28,685 bases of DNA from Gonium pectorale (GCA_001584585.1 LSYV01000009.1:885908-914592); one strand, 5' to 3'. Counted from the first letter of the stretch, positions 11,801-23,037 are shown. Notes: a model not told the origin generated them from the letters alone. A program made the numbers and translations.

Positions 11801-14800
11801 ACCACTACTGTCCGAGCGCTGCGGGCCGTGCCGAGGTGACGGAGGCGAGGTGTGGTGCGTTGATTGGCAGCTCCAGAGCTCGGATGCAATCGAAAAGGCT
11901 CTGGGGACTTCAAGCCATGACCGGCGGGCTTAAACCCTACCCCAGGGAGCTGCTTCATGCGGCCAGCTCGACCGTCGCCGCTGCCGACACACCGACCCCG
12001 ACACTCTTGCCTGGCTCGGCCTATCGCTGAACGCCTCTCCGCTCTCCCCTACATCCCCTGACATCGCCCCTGTCGCGCTCCCCTCCGCACCCCGCCCACC
12101 ACGATGGCCCCGGGGACCGGCGCCCGCAACAGCATACACGGTGTACGGTGTACGACGTACGGCGTACCTGCGTGGCGGCGCCGCCCCACACGATGTCGTT
12201 GTACGTGTCGGCCGATCCGGTCAGGTGCACAGAGGCGATGCGCGGGTGGCGGGTCAGCAGCTGGCCCACCTCCCTGCCAGGGGCGGGAGGGACACAAAAG
12301 GACGAGGAGAGAGGCGGGCGCAGCAGCTCAGCGTGAGCAGGGGAGACCGACTTAAGACGGGTGGTTCGGGCCACGGAACCTGCCCCTCCTGAGTTTCCTG
12401 TGCGCCTCGCCTGCCGCGCATGAGGCAAACGACGTTCGGGCTTTCACGCGGAGGGTTGCAGCAGACGGCTCTGGACCGGTGGCCGCGACGCGCGGGCCTT
12501 GACGCGCTGGAATCAGAATGTGCGGGCTTCCTCAGAAGTTGACGCATAACAACTCCTGCCGGGCCACACGCAGCACGGCGCCGCACCTGCCGCCGTACAC
12601 GAACTCCAGGAAGCCCGCCTCCACGAGTGGCGCGAATGCCCTGACGTACGGGATGCGGAATGTGAGTAGGCGGTGAAGGGGACGAAACCAAGCGCAGACC
12701 TGAGCATAAGTTCACTGTCGGGCAGTAAGGAGGTCCGCGACTGCCCTTCCTGCACTGGGTCGCGAGTGTGGGCCTCCTGCCCGGAGTGCAGGACGCCCGG
12801 GCAGGCCTCGGCCTGTGGGTGGCCGCAGCGGCAGTCCCGGGGCAAGCTCGGCGGCTTCGGAGGCGGCAGTTTGAAGGGGCCCGAGAGCACCTTGCATCCT
12901 CACCCCGCCCCCAACCCGGTCCGCTCCCCCTGCCCTGCCGCGCACCTGCGCAGCAGGGGCCCGATGTAGTCGTTCACGGGGTTGGTCTTGACCACCACCA
13001 CCTGCAGCCGCATGCGGCGCATGCGGCACGTGCAGTACGTCTCAGCGCGGAAAGGCATCAGGAGTGGGTCAGGCGGAGTCGGGCTGCAGCTGCTTGCTGC
13101 ACACCGCGACAGCTAACGAGGCCCAGGGCGATGGGCCAAGGAGCCAGGGCAGCGGCAAGGGCAAGGGCGACAACGAGCCGCAGGTGAATCGCACAGCGCC
13201 TCTGCACCCACGGCACCCACAGGCTGCTGCGGTTGGGTCCGACAGGATTCCTGAGATTTAGCCTTCCAAGCCTTCCACGGCGAAATCAATGGATGCAAAG
13301 TACGCACATGCATACGCACGAGGAGGCCCGCGACCGTACCTCGTCCTCGGCGACCAGCTTGTGGAGGATGTCCAGGGCCACCACCGGAACCTGGTTGCCG
13401 GCGCCTGGGCAGGGGCCAGCCAGGAGGGGGAGGGAGCGGGCGTCAGGGGGCTGAGCGGTGCGTTCAGGTGTCGCGGAGCAGTCCCGCCCTCCGCGACATC
13501 ATCGCCCCTCACCGCACACAAGGAGAGCTCCCTACCCTCCCGCGTTCCACTGCTCGCAACCTTCTCAACCGCGCGTCGGCTCCGCGCCTTTCCGACGACC
13601 TCCACAACCACCACCACCCGTCCCCTCCACCGTGGGCGCTTTTGGTTACCTTTGCCTCTGTGATTCGGGACGGGACGGCATGCCCCTCAGGCCTCTCTAG
13701 TGAGAACGCCTGATGTAACCATTTCTTCCCCAAGGATCCCCTCTGCCGTGAATCCTTGGGCGTTTACGACGCATTGCTTTACTTGTTCTCAGTCCCAGCA
13801 GCCCCCTACACCCGCATGCACTGACCTATGCTCGCTCAGCACCAGCGCCACAGCACGCTCACCATCTCCCACGGTCACCATAACCCACGCTCCTCATCTC
13901 CCTATCCGACCTGATACCTGGTGTTGCCCGCACTCCCCTTTCCGCCTCACCCCCCATCCCCCCACCCCACGACACACGCTCGGCGCTTTCCCGCTCACCC
14001 AGCACCAGCGCCACGGCGCCCTTGCCCGCGTGCCCCGCCGCCTTGGCCCGATACACCGCGCCCTGGCTGGCGGGCTTGCCGGGCTCGATCCACACCTCGC
14101 CGCGGAAAGACGGCAGCAGCAGACCCACGGGTCCAGCCGGTAGCACCTGATGCGTAACGGTGCCGCGACATCCCGAGTGGAAGGTGGCATTAGGGGACGT
14201 AAGAGAGGCGATATGCTGGGTTGGTAGGACCGGGAGGGCGAGCGGGAGGGCAAGTGGTGGGCTACTCAGGTCAGGCGCCCTTGCCTGTGCTNNNNNNNNN
14301 NNNNNNNNNNNGACGGTCCCGCGTTGGCGGAGGCGCTGTGCCCACTTCACTTCAAACCCATAGCATGTGCGTTCTGGCTGCCTTCTATACGTGCCCCGGT
14401 CAGACCCAATAGCCCGCGTCCCTGCTCGCATGTACACCCTCGCGCTCCTGCCCCCGACCCCAGCCCGGACACCAACCCCGACCCCAGCCCAGACACCAAC
14501 CCCGACCCCAGCCCGGACACCAACCCCGACCCCGGCCTCGCGCCTCCGCGCTCGCCGGTTGGTGGCCGCACCTGCGCCACCAGCTGGCCGTCCTTGCGGG
14601 TGCGCAGCGCCAGCGGCGGAGGGCAGCCCCCCGCCTTGAGCGTGGAGACGTACTCGGCCAGCCCAAACATGACGGGCAGCAGCGCAGTCCTGCAGGCCAG
14701 GCGGGCGGGGGCGTGGACGGGACGGGGCGGGCGGATGAGAGAGGGGGTCACTCCGAGGGACGGCAAGGCGGAACCAGCCGGATGAGACGAGCCCAGGAAG

Positions 14801-15920
14801 CCCTGGAAGCAGCATTTGGGATCAGCGGCCTTCAGAGGAGCCATACAGCCCACCACGCCGTTTCGGAGCCCCATGCTGCCATGCAGGGCCGCGGGTGCAC
14901 CCCGAGCTTCACAATCAGTCGGCCGCGGGCGAGCCGCCAGCGGACAGCACCCAGGGGGCGCCCATGGGCGACTTGCACTCGAGAACCCTGGGAGGTCGGA
15001 ACGCCTACCCCCCGACGGCCCGCTCTCTCAAGCACGCCGCCCGCAACCGGTACGGTAAACAGCACAGGCAGCACCAGCGTGGCCCCTAAGCGCTGCCGCC
15101 TTCAGTGCGGCGCGTCTCCTTAAGCGCACTGCATCCCGTTTGCGCAACCAGTGCAGTCGCCTGTAAACTAGGCAACTGGGCCGCAGTTGAGCCGCCCCGC
15201 ACTCTGGGGTCAGTGCCGTGCCACCCCCTGGCCAGGCACGCAGGGCGCACCTCTCCTCGCCGATGCCGGTGCCGTACGAGCCCTTGGCCTCCGTGGAGGC
15301 GCGGGCCAGCTCCTCCTCAACCTGGCGCCGGCAGCCGACAGGGAGCAGGGCAGATTTGAGCGGGGCCGGTGCAGGATCCAAGGCAGGATCCAAGGTCCGA
15401 CGGCCCACGCAGGGTGGGTGCGAACCAGCACATGACGCGGGCGTTGGCGAGGGGACCGGACAAGCGAGGGTTGGCTGTAGTCCAGCGGGTGCGGGAAGAG
15501 GTACTCAGGGACCCGCGCGGGAGTTTGCGCTGACAATGGTCTGCGGTCTTAGTCCGCCACCCGCAATGTCCTGGCGCTCTCGCCCATGCACTCGGCGCCC
15601 CCTGCGCCCTATCTAGCCACAGCGGTCCGGTCCTTCTCCCGACCGCACTTGCTGCCCTCCACGCAACCACCGACCGTCATGAGGCTCGTCATGCAGCGGC
15701 GCAGCAGCACTGCGCGTGCATGGCACGGCATCCCGCTCCATTCCGCCTTGCGCGAGTCCAGCCGCTCGACAATCTCTTCGATGCGGTCCTTCGGTGTCTC
15801 AGGCTGCGGATTTATCCGCCGTGGCAGCTGCACTGGCTGGGGGGGCGCCGGCGGGACCACCCGGTCCAGAGCTCCGAGGACGGGCTGCAACGCGCCGCCC
15901 AGCGCAGTCCATATGGTCAT
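8829..15920 (-). CDS. Aldehyde dehydrogenase-superfamily protein, 14 exons, 610 aa
   Basis: Minus-strand exons: 15920-15675, 15321-15251, 14689-14572, 14146-13999, 13404-13340, 13001-12946, 12640-12587, 12273-12168, 11818-11621, 11143-11022, 10765-10618, 10110-9988, 9483-9292 and 9014-8829 (TAG 8831-8829). They total 1833 nt and every junction keeps phase. The ATG at 15920 is the first after an in-frame TAG. Family marks: KTNPVN (from residue 221), TGS (271-273), TAELGN with the presumed general-base Glu311, and AGHNC with the presumed nucleophile Cys350. The canonical PWN asparagine motif is not evident. The fold oxidises aldehydes to acids with NAD(P)+; substrate unknown. The ELGN and NCN contexts resemble an uncharacterised bacterial ALDH-like group (from memory). 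The C-terminus is hydrophobic and may bind membrane. The exon 1 donor, GTCGGT, is the weakest junction. Confidence 0.9.
10488..10510. repeat. GCT/AGC trinucleotide repeat in an ALDH intron
   Basis: Seven perfect GCT units followed by GC lie in the intron between exons 11 and 12 of the aldehyde dehydrogenase gene. The tract is non-coding in the model. In the sense direction of the gene it reads AGC/CAG. Confidence 0.85.
14292..14311. other. Assembly gap of 20 N inside ALDH intron 3
   Basis: Twenty consecutive Ns fall between exon 3 (ends 14572) and exon 4 (starts 14146). The flanking exons join in phase 0, so the gap probably hides only intron sequence. Its true size may not be 20 bases. Confidence 0.95.
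14453..14537. repeat. 24-bp minisatellite in ALDH intron 3
   Basis: There are three copies of a 24-base unit (14453-14476, 14477-14500, 14501-14524) and a partial fourth (14525-14537). The unit runs CCCGACCCCAGCCC, then GG or AG, then ACACCAAC. Copy 2 differs from copies 1 and 3 by one base. On the gene's sense strand the repeat is G-rich (GGGGTCGGGGTTGG), so it could form G-quadruplexes. It begins about 140 bp from the assembly gap. Confidence 0.9.
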
Positions 15921-16763
15921 GATCAGAAGATAAGCTGGAGCAAGTGACTAGGGAAGCGCACGATGTGATGGGACCTGCCGAAATTTCCAAAAAAGGCCGG
16001 AACAACGTTTCGAAGCGCTGATGGAATGGAATGGTGCTACCAGGTAGCGATGATGTACCTGTGGTGATTCGCGCACTGGGCGATTGGCATCCGCCAAGGG
16101 TCGGGCAACAGTTGAAAAGCCGTTCGCAAACCGTCCAACTGGTACAAACCTGCGCCCGAGCTACCCACGTCGCTTTCAGCCGTCTTTGATGAGCGTCGAG
16201 GGACCATTGACCCAATACGTGGGCTCAGCCGGGGGGTTAGCGATGACGACCCGCGGACCAATGAACAGACTATGCTAGCTGTTGCGAGACACTGGCATCA
16301 AACCATTTCCATACAACACCATTACCCTCTCTGCAAATTCTGAGAATAGGCAACAGCTGAGCTCCCGTCCCGCCAAGTCCCGTTCGGGCTGTCCCCGAAA
16401 CCCTTAACCCCTGTCGGCCCAGGCTCTTGAATTCATGCTTTCCATCAATTGCAATCTGGCTTCAGGAGCTGGGGGTCTTCGTCAGTCCACACGGTCCAGA
16501 ACCATGAGCCTCGGGCTGGTGTTTTGTAGGCCACATGGGAAGCAGCCGACTACGAACATATAACAAACCTGTACAGCAAGTAAGGCGGGAAGCTTATCGG
16601 TCTGCCACGCTTGCCACGATGTGACCCTTGGACCATCATCAAGGTGTACATATCACATGTACATAGTTTTGTGTATGCATACATAGCAAACGTAGATTCT
16701 ACCATTAAGTGTAGAAACAACCGGTGGCCCTGAACCCTCTCTTGATACAAAGAACTAGCAAGG
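15921..16763. promoter_or_regulatory. Divergent intergenic region between the ALDH and FAD monooxygenase genes
   Basis: This 843-bp spacer separates two start codons pointing away from each other, so it should hold both promoters and 5' UTRs. The right half is more AT-rich than the neighbouring coding DNA, with ATATCACATGTACATAG near 16649-16665, about 100 bp before the FAD gene ATG. I cannot place a transcription start or a defined factor site. No further gene is recognised. Confidence 0.6.
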
Positions 16764-19700
16764 ATGCTGCAAAAGCACATGCTCCCGAAACCTTATGGAG
16801 CGATCGGCACTGCCAGGGGTAGACTGGCTCGCGGCCGTGCACATTTCACGGTCCGCGTACAGCATGCCTCTAACCCCGGCCTGCGCCCGGAGCGGCCACT
16901 GGACGTGATTATTGTGGGAGCGGGCATCGGAGGCCTGACAGCTGCATCGGCCTTGCTGGAGTCGGGCGCCAATGTCCGCGTGTTCGAGTCGCGTCCCCAG
17001 GAACTGGCCTTGGATGGGCCGGGCGGTATCATGGTGCAGGTGCGCCCGGGGGGACGGTAGTGGTGGTAATGCGGGTGGTTGGGAGATGTGTGGGCACGGA
17101 AAGTGCAGGACGTGGCAGCCAGCCAGCAGGCGCAGCGACAGGGGCCGGTCAAGCAGGTATGCGAGCTTCGGGTTGAGGCGCAAGGGGCCGCGTGGCTGAT
17201 GGCACGGTTTAGGAACGGCAACTGCGGGGGCGGCGAGGGGAGGGCGCGGGTGGGCACTGGGCGGGTTGAGCGGGCGGAATGGGGCACAGGGTCAGGGGAG
17301 TCCAGCCTGAATGTACAACGCTGATTGAGCAGCGGAGGCAGTACTGTACGCCCGGGGGGCCCGGTTACAGGGAACCGGCATTCCGAAGGCGTGGGAGGCG
17401 GAGCGCGCACGCCGTGAGCACGGCTGAGCTTGGACGCAAAGCAACCGGCCGACACGCAATGCGCGATGCGCGGCACGCCACCGGCGCGTGATGGCGCACA
17501 ACAGCGCCCTCCCACAACCGCCTCCGTGGGGCTTGCCGATCCGGATGAGCCCCCGCTTCAAAGCCACCTCTCACCCTACCACCCCGGCAGCCGTTGCGCC
17601 CGCCCCTTCCTCACCCCCCGCCCCTTCCTCACCCCCCGCCCCTTCCTCCCAGCTCCCAATACCCATCTCCTGACGCACCCGCCTGCACCCACCCGCATCC
17701 GCCCCCACCCGCATCCGCCCCCACCCGCTCCTACCCGCCTCGGCCCATCTTCAACCGCGTCCGCCCGCACAGGCCAACGGCGAGAAGGTGCTGGCCCTGC
17801 TGGGCTCGCCCTGGCCCGCCAGCTCGGGCGGCTCGGGGGTCCCCGCCGCCTCTCGCAGCCCCGGCGGCAGCAGCCTGTCCGACGCCGTGTACACGGTGGG
17901 CGGCCCCATCATGTCGGGCGGCTTCCGGGACACCCGCGGGGACTACCTGTACTACGCCGAGGTGGAGTCCACGGGTGAGGCGGAGCGGGGGGCGGAGGTG
18001 GATGGCTGTGGTGGTGGCCAGGAGGGCACGGAGGGGGGCTGGAAAGGAGGGGGGCCCAGGCGGGCCGACCGAGACCGTCCCCAGAGAAGGGCTAGCAGTG
18101 CAGTAGGTGGTCCAAGCAGGAGGACCATGACGACCTTCGACAGGAGCACGAGTGACCCGACGAGTGACAGAAAGGAAGAAACATGTGGTACCCACGCGCG
18201 CAGCAAGGTGGCAAATGCAGCTTTATTGCTGTGAGCGCCGCGAGCGACGCCCCAGCTGACCCGTGCGCCCACCGCCAAGCCTGCCGTGCCGCCCTGCCGT
18301 CCTCATAGCCCTCTTTACCCCGCCCGCCACCGCCCCCGCAGGCCTCAAGGACATCCGCTCCAACGGGCTGTCCATCTCGCGGGCCAGCCTGCAGAGCGTC
18401 CTGTACGCCGCGCTGCCGGAGGGGGCCGTCACCTTCGGCCGCCGGCTGCGGGGCTTTGTGGCGCCGCCGCCAGGGCAGCCGGGCAGGGTGCAGGTGCGCG
18501 GGCGGCTGCGCTGTCGGCGCACGTCCGCTGGGCCTATCCGGCGTGTGTGGCTGTCAGTGTGCGGTAACGGAGGAGTATTCGGTTCCGTAGCATTTGATTG
18601 CTTGCAGACACACAGGGCCACTGGTCGGTGCCGATTGCGTCCTGGCAAGCGTTTTGCTTTCCAAACGCACGGCCCCTGTTGAGCCCTGGCATTGCCCTGG
18701 TTAAGGAGCCTCCCGGCAGAGCCGATAGCGGGCACGTGCACTGCGGTCCCCGGTTGGACGATGGACACGCGGGTCGGGCGCCGGCAGGCGGTCCCGGTCC
18801 CGTCGGTAGCGGCCGGCCCTCACCGTCCCTCAGCTGCTAGCCCGGCCCCCGCCTGACCCTGGCTTGGAGTACCGTTGCCGTTACCCGGCTCTCGCCTTCA
18901 TGATCGCCGTATGCACGATGGCGAACCCCTCCGCTGCCCGCTCAAATGCCGGCTTGCAGGTAGAGTTTGAGGATGGCTCCAGTGAGAGCTGCGACGTGCT
19001 GATTGGATCGGACGGCATCCGCTCCCGGGTGAGCCGCGGCCGCCCCTTCTCGCCGACACGCCGAGCCGGCCTGCGCCAGCGCGTCTGGCGCTGTGCCCCT
19101 CATGCGCGCCGATTGGCGTCTCCACTCGGCACTTAACTCCTCGGTTGCTGTGTTCCGGTGCTGGTGGTCCCCTGCCGCCATTGCACTACGCACCGCTCGT
19201 ACTCGCGCGCCCTCCCTCCTCGCATGCGCCTTGAACAACGCCAGGAGCGCCCTCAAGCTTTTGTCTCGCATGCATTTTCCTCCGCTCATCGCCTCTGCAC
19301 AGCTCGCTGCGCTGTGATGGCACATGCTCTGAACGTGAGTCCCAGCCCCATTAGCGCTCCCTGGCTGATGGGCCCCCTTGCGTTCTCCCCTCCCTCGCAG
19401 GTCCGCTCTCAGCTGCTGGGCGGCGGCGAGGAGAAGCTGCGCTACAGCGGCACCGTGTGCTGGCGGGGCAGGCTGCCGCTGAGCCGCATTGGCGGGGGTG
19501 CCGAGTGGTTCCTCAAGGTGGGGTGCCCGGTGGGGTGTGGGGTGCCCGTTACGTTCGGGCCCACAAGGGGGAATGCCCGGGCCCGCTTGGGCACGAACGT
19601 TAACGTGCACGGCTGGCGGGTGGGGGTTGCGCTGCTCTCCCCCCACCTGCGCAATAAAAGGCGCGATAACTGAAAACATGTCAGAGCTGCACCGGCTTCG

Positions 19701-22458
19701 GCTTGAAGTCGCAATTCCGCAGGTTTTGCGGCGGCAGGGCGCATGCGGAATGCCCATGCTGCTGACTATGCGTGCGCCCCTGCATCTGTTCCGCATGGTC
19801 ACTTGCAGGCGCGAGGCCTCGTCGTGCGACAGTCTGCTTCTGCTTTGGCTTCTGCCCCGGTCACCTGTCGGACACGTGCCGTCCTTAGTACCCGAGTGCA
19901 TGACCAGCGCCAACTCACCCACCTACCCACGGCCCCTCGCAGACCATCAATCAGGACTCGTGGGGCGAGTACTGGGGCAAGGGCGTCCGCTTCGGCTTCT
20001 TCCAAGTCGGCTGCGAGGTGGGCCACGCTGGGGGCATACCCCTGGGCTGGAGCCTGGAGCGCTGCCGTGCTGTCCTCGTTCCATAAGGCCTCGTTGCGCT
20101 GTACCATCCTCTCGGCCCCTTTCGAAACCCCATGTCCCGACTTTGCTCCGCGTCTCATCGCAAGCGGCTCTACTCAAACTGCCCTGTTACGCCTGGAGCA
20201 CCAGCGGGGCACTCCCACGGAATGCTCGGGCCGCGGGAGCGCCCCGCTGGTGCTCTAGGCGCAACAGGGTAACACCGAGAAATGCTTCCCTAGGCGTTTG
20301 ACTACCCGCCGTCTGCGCACCTCACGGCTGGCCACTGACCAGTCCGTCGACCTTCTCCGCCATTCTGAGCGCAGGCGGTTCTGGACCCAGCGGCGCCTGG
20401 TGGGCTCCGCACGGAGGGCGAGCCGCAGATCGCATGGTACGCACTGACGTACGGACGAGCGGCCTGAACCCCCCGGCGTCACGGGGATGTGACACCTGCC
20501 TGGGGTATGGTGGCCCGGGCAAAGTCGCTTGCCGCCTCCGCGTGCAAAGCTGACGGCACCTGCTCTGATTTCGCGAGCTTGGGCTGATTGACGTTTGCCG
20601 TTGCAGCCATCTGCCTAGTGCCTTCCCGCAGCGTGGCCGGTAGATCACCCGGGAGTTCCGTCAGTCAGCCATATCGCCTCCTTTGCCCCCCGATCCCCCG
20701 CCTCGTAGGTACGCCTTCGCCAACCGCCCCGAGGACTGGGCGCCTGAGCCGGGCGCCGACGAGGCCGCGCGGCTGCGGGAGCTGTTCCGCGACTTCGCCT
20801 CGCCTGTCCCGGAGATCACCCAGGCGCTGAACCCGGTGGGTGGGTGGGGGCCCGCCAGCACCACTACGTGCCACGCACACGGGTGCGCTTGATCGCCTCC
20901 AGCAACTGACACCCCGGTTGCGGGTGTACCCGAAGCCGCACAGAAAGCAGGTCCACGTTGCCTCTTATGCCGCAAACGCATCCTCGAGGAGCGCTGGTGT
21001 ACGCACTGCGTCAACAGCTCGCGGCACCAGCTGGACGCCGAAAGCCGACCCGTGGGTCGCCATCGCCTGATCGCGCAGGGCCTGGTGCACACCTCCAAGA
21101 TCTACGACCAGGTGCCGCGTCCCGACCCGTGGGCCGGTGGCCGCGTGACCCTGCTGGGCGACGCGGCGCACGCCATGATCCCCACGCTGGGCCAGGTGGG
21201 TGGACTTCGGGATGTAGTCCAGTCGGCACCCCCCACACACCTGGGCGCAGGATTGGTTGGCCGCCCGAGGGCGCAACAATTAGAAAGTTACGCAGAGCGC
21301 CGACGCGGAATCTGGCACGAGTTCTGCTTCACGAGCCCCACGGACCACCCCATATCACCCTAAGCACTCCGCATTGGACTCGCTCCACACCTGCACCTGC
21401 CCTCCCTCGCGCCCGCCCCCCAGGGAGGCTGCATGGCCATCGAGGACGCGCTGGAGTTGGCCAACGAGCTGGCGGGTGCCGTGGTGGCGACCGGGTCGAG
21501 CGCGGGCGCGGGGTCCGGGCCGCTGTCCGAGTCGGCGGAGGCGGCGGGCAGGCTGGAGGCGGCGCTGCGGCGCTACGAGTCGTCACGCGCGCCGCGCACC
21601 GCCCGGGTGGCGGAGCAGTCCTTCCAGGTGGGGTCCGTGGGCTCCCGAACGGACCGCTCGTGGGCGTGGGCTGTGGGCTAAGGTGTGGCGGTACACGACG
21701 CGACATGGGCTTGGTGCGTTTATCATTATCTGGCGGCGTTGCTTGTATCAGCAGTGTGGCACATGCCATCGACCCATCGTAGATCGTGCAGGCGAGTGGC
21801 CTATGGCGCCTGACGGTGGGACCGCCCTCAATCTCAGCGGCTTTGGAGGCCCCGAGCTCATGGGCCCGGCACCCGCGGTGTGCATCCCCCTGCAGGTGGG
21901 CGAGCTGGCGATGGCCGACGACGACTTCAAGGTGTGGCTCCGCAACATCATCTACCGCCTGACGCCCAAGTGGGCGGGCGACAAGCAGTTCGAGTACCTG
22001 TACGTGGTGAGTAACGCGCCGTACGCGCCGCACACACGGCAAGCCAGTGGTGTGTTGTGTTGTGGGTGCCATTCGCGCCTCGGCTCGGCTGTCTGGCGAG
22101 GTGCGGCGGCCTTGCACGTTGCGGCGGCCTTGCACGTTGACCCCCCGCTGTGCCAGGAAACCGGATGGACGGCGTCCCGGACGAGTCACTTCCCTGCGCG
22201 TCACACAACACTTTGCACACTGAAGCACGTCGGTACATGGGCGGAGCGCGTTGCAGGCGCCCCTCGGAGCATGATTGGTCGCCAGACAACCGCCCGCAGC
22301 CTGCGCCCGCACGCACAGCCGATCCTGTTGCCGGTGCTGCCCTCATCCCGCAATTGCTCCGCACGCAGGACTATGTGCCCGCATGGAGGGACGGCCTGCG
22401 GGTCGGCCGCGACTTCAGCGGGGCGGGCGCCAAGCCACTGGCGGTGGCCTCCCAGTAG
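16764..22458 (+). CDS. FAD-dependent monooxygenase, zeaxanthin epoxidase-like
   Basis: Exons: 16764-17039, 17773-17974, 18342-18493, 18960-19028, 19401-19517, 19943-20017, exon 7 (20665 or about 20710, to 20835), 21079-21195, 21424-21627, 21783-21815, 21896-22006 and 22369-22458 (TAG 22456-22458). The product is about 523-538 aa. The N-terminus is basic and Ala/Gly-rich, which suits an organelle transit peptide. The FAD Rossmann motif GAGIGG is at residues 52-57. The DG motif is CDVLIGSDGIRSR (221-233). The GD motif is RVTLLGDAAHAMIPTLGQ, followed by GGCMAIEDALELANEL. These three motifs define the aromatic-ring hydroxylase/epoxidase flavoprotein family, which uses NAD(P)H and O2. No FHA domain follows, unlike plant zeaxanthin epoxidase, so the substrate is open. 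All junctions keep phase except exon 6/7. It is divergent from the ALDH gene. Confidence 0.88.
17599..17745. repeat. Pyrimidine-rich tandem repeats in intron 1 of the FAD gene
   Basis: About three units of an 18-base CGCCCCTTCCTCACCCCC repeat (about 17599-17650) are followed by two CACCCGCATCCGCCCC units and degenerate continuations (about 17693-17745). The tract is almost entirely C and T and ends about 25 bp before the exon 2 acceptor, so it may serve as an extended polypyrimidine tract. The opposite strand is G-rich. Confidence 0.75.
20182..20269. repeat. 35-bp inverted repeat (hairpin) inside intron 6 of the FAD gene
   Basis: The left arm, 20182-20216 (begins CCCTGTTACGCC), and right arm, 20235-20269 (ends GCGCAACAGGG), are reverse complements over 35 bases with three differences. 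The loop is 18 bases (20217-20234). Two of the differences still pair as G-U in one of the two transcripts, and two outer bases extend the stem to 37. It lies in the largest unresolved intron of the gene. It could be a short foldback transposon (MITE) or a small-RNA precursor hairpin; the sequence alone does not decide. Confidence 0.85.
22103..22138. repeat. 18-bp tandem duplication in the last intron of the FAD gene
   Basis: Two identical, adjacent copies of GCGGCGGCCTTGCACGTT (22103-22120 and 22121-22138) lie in the intron between 22007 and 22368. The copies are perfect, which points to a recent duplication. Confidence 0.85.
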
Positions 22459-23032
22459 GCTGCTTGCGGCGCCTGCCGGCAAGCGCACAGCAAGCATGGC
22501 GGGGGAGGCGGCAAGCAGCGGTGGTGTAGACGCGTGAGGTCGAGCGCGAGAGAGTGTTGAGAGCGAGGGGTGAGAGACCTGCAGGACCTGCCTGCTGTAG
22601 CCGGCCGCTTGAAAGAGTGGATGACGGAGCCTGGACGTGTGCCCGGTGTACATATGTGTGTGGGGGGGGGGGCATGCGCGGCACAGGCGTTCAGACGGAT
22701 AGGCTACTTGGCTAGGTAATTGTTTGAAGGGTTGCAGATCGCACGTGAGCGCATGAAATCTTTTTTGTGAGTGTGAGTGTACACCTGTTAGAGATTTGAA
22801 TTGAGCGCTTTGTTACTGAGTGTTACTGGGTGTACAATATCGACACACGGTGCGCCAGGGGCTGAGGCGTGTGCTCGGACACGTGTGTGGACCCCGTAGT
22901 GCGCCGGATGTGCATGGTGCATCATGGTGGTAGGGTCGACTTTGCTTGTGCAGGTACAAGACGCGAATGGTCATGCGTGGGGGCGGAGTCGTGTCGTGTA
23001 CCAGCAGGTCGGGCCCAGCCAACACAAACGTA

Positions 23033-23037
23033 TGTAA
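23033..23037 (+). terminator. TGTAA polyadenylation signal candidate, FAD gene
   Basis: TGTAA, the usual polyadenylation signal in volvocine algae, occurs about 575 bases after the FAD gene stop. That is a normal 3' UTR length for these algae. Cleavage would be expected 10-20 bases downstream. Confidence 0.5.

Noticed and set aside
14453..14537. CRISPR-like array of 24-bp repeats
   Set aside because: The repeats are directly adjacent with no spacers and lie in a eukaryotic intron.
13859..14815. 318-residue minus-strand open frame crossing the N gap
   Set aside because: Translation through Ns is meaningless, and the real content is ALDH exons 3 and 4 separated by an intron.
19489..20301. 270-residue plus-strand open frame across FAD gene exons and introns
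   Set aside because: It runs in a different frame from the FAD monooxygenase motifs and crosses well-supported splice sites.
16764..22458. Naming the flavoprotein as true zeaxanthin epoxidase
   Set aside because: The fold motifs fit, but no FHA domain is present and related monooxygenases share the same motifs, so substrate and symbol are left open.
21374..22537. 387-residue plus-strand open frame
   Set aside because: A shadow frame: the conserved GGCMAIEDALELANEL and following exons are in another frame that joins upstream exons in phase.
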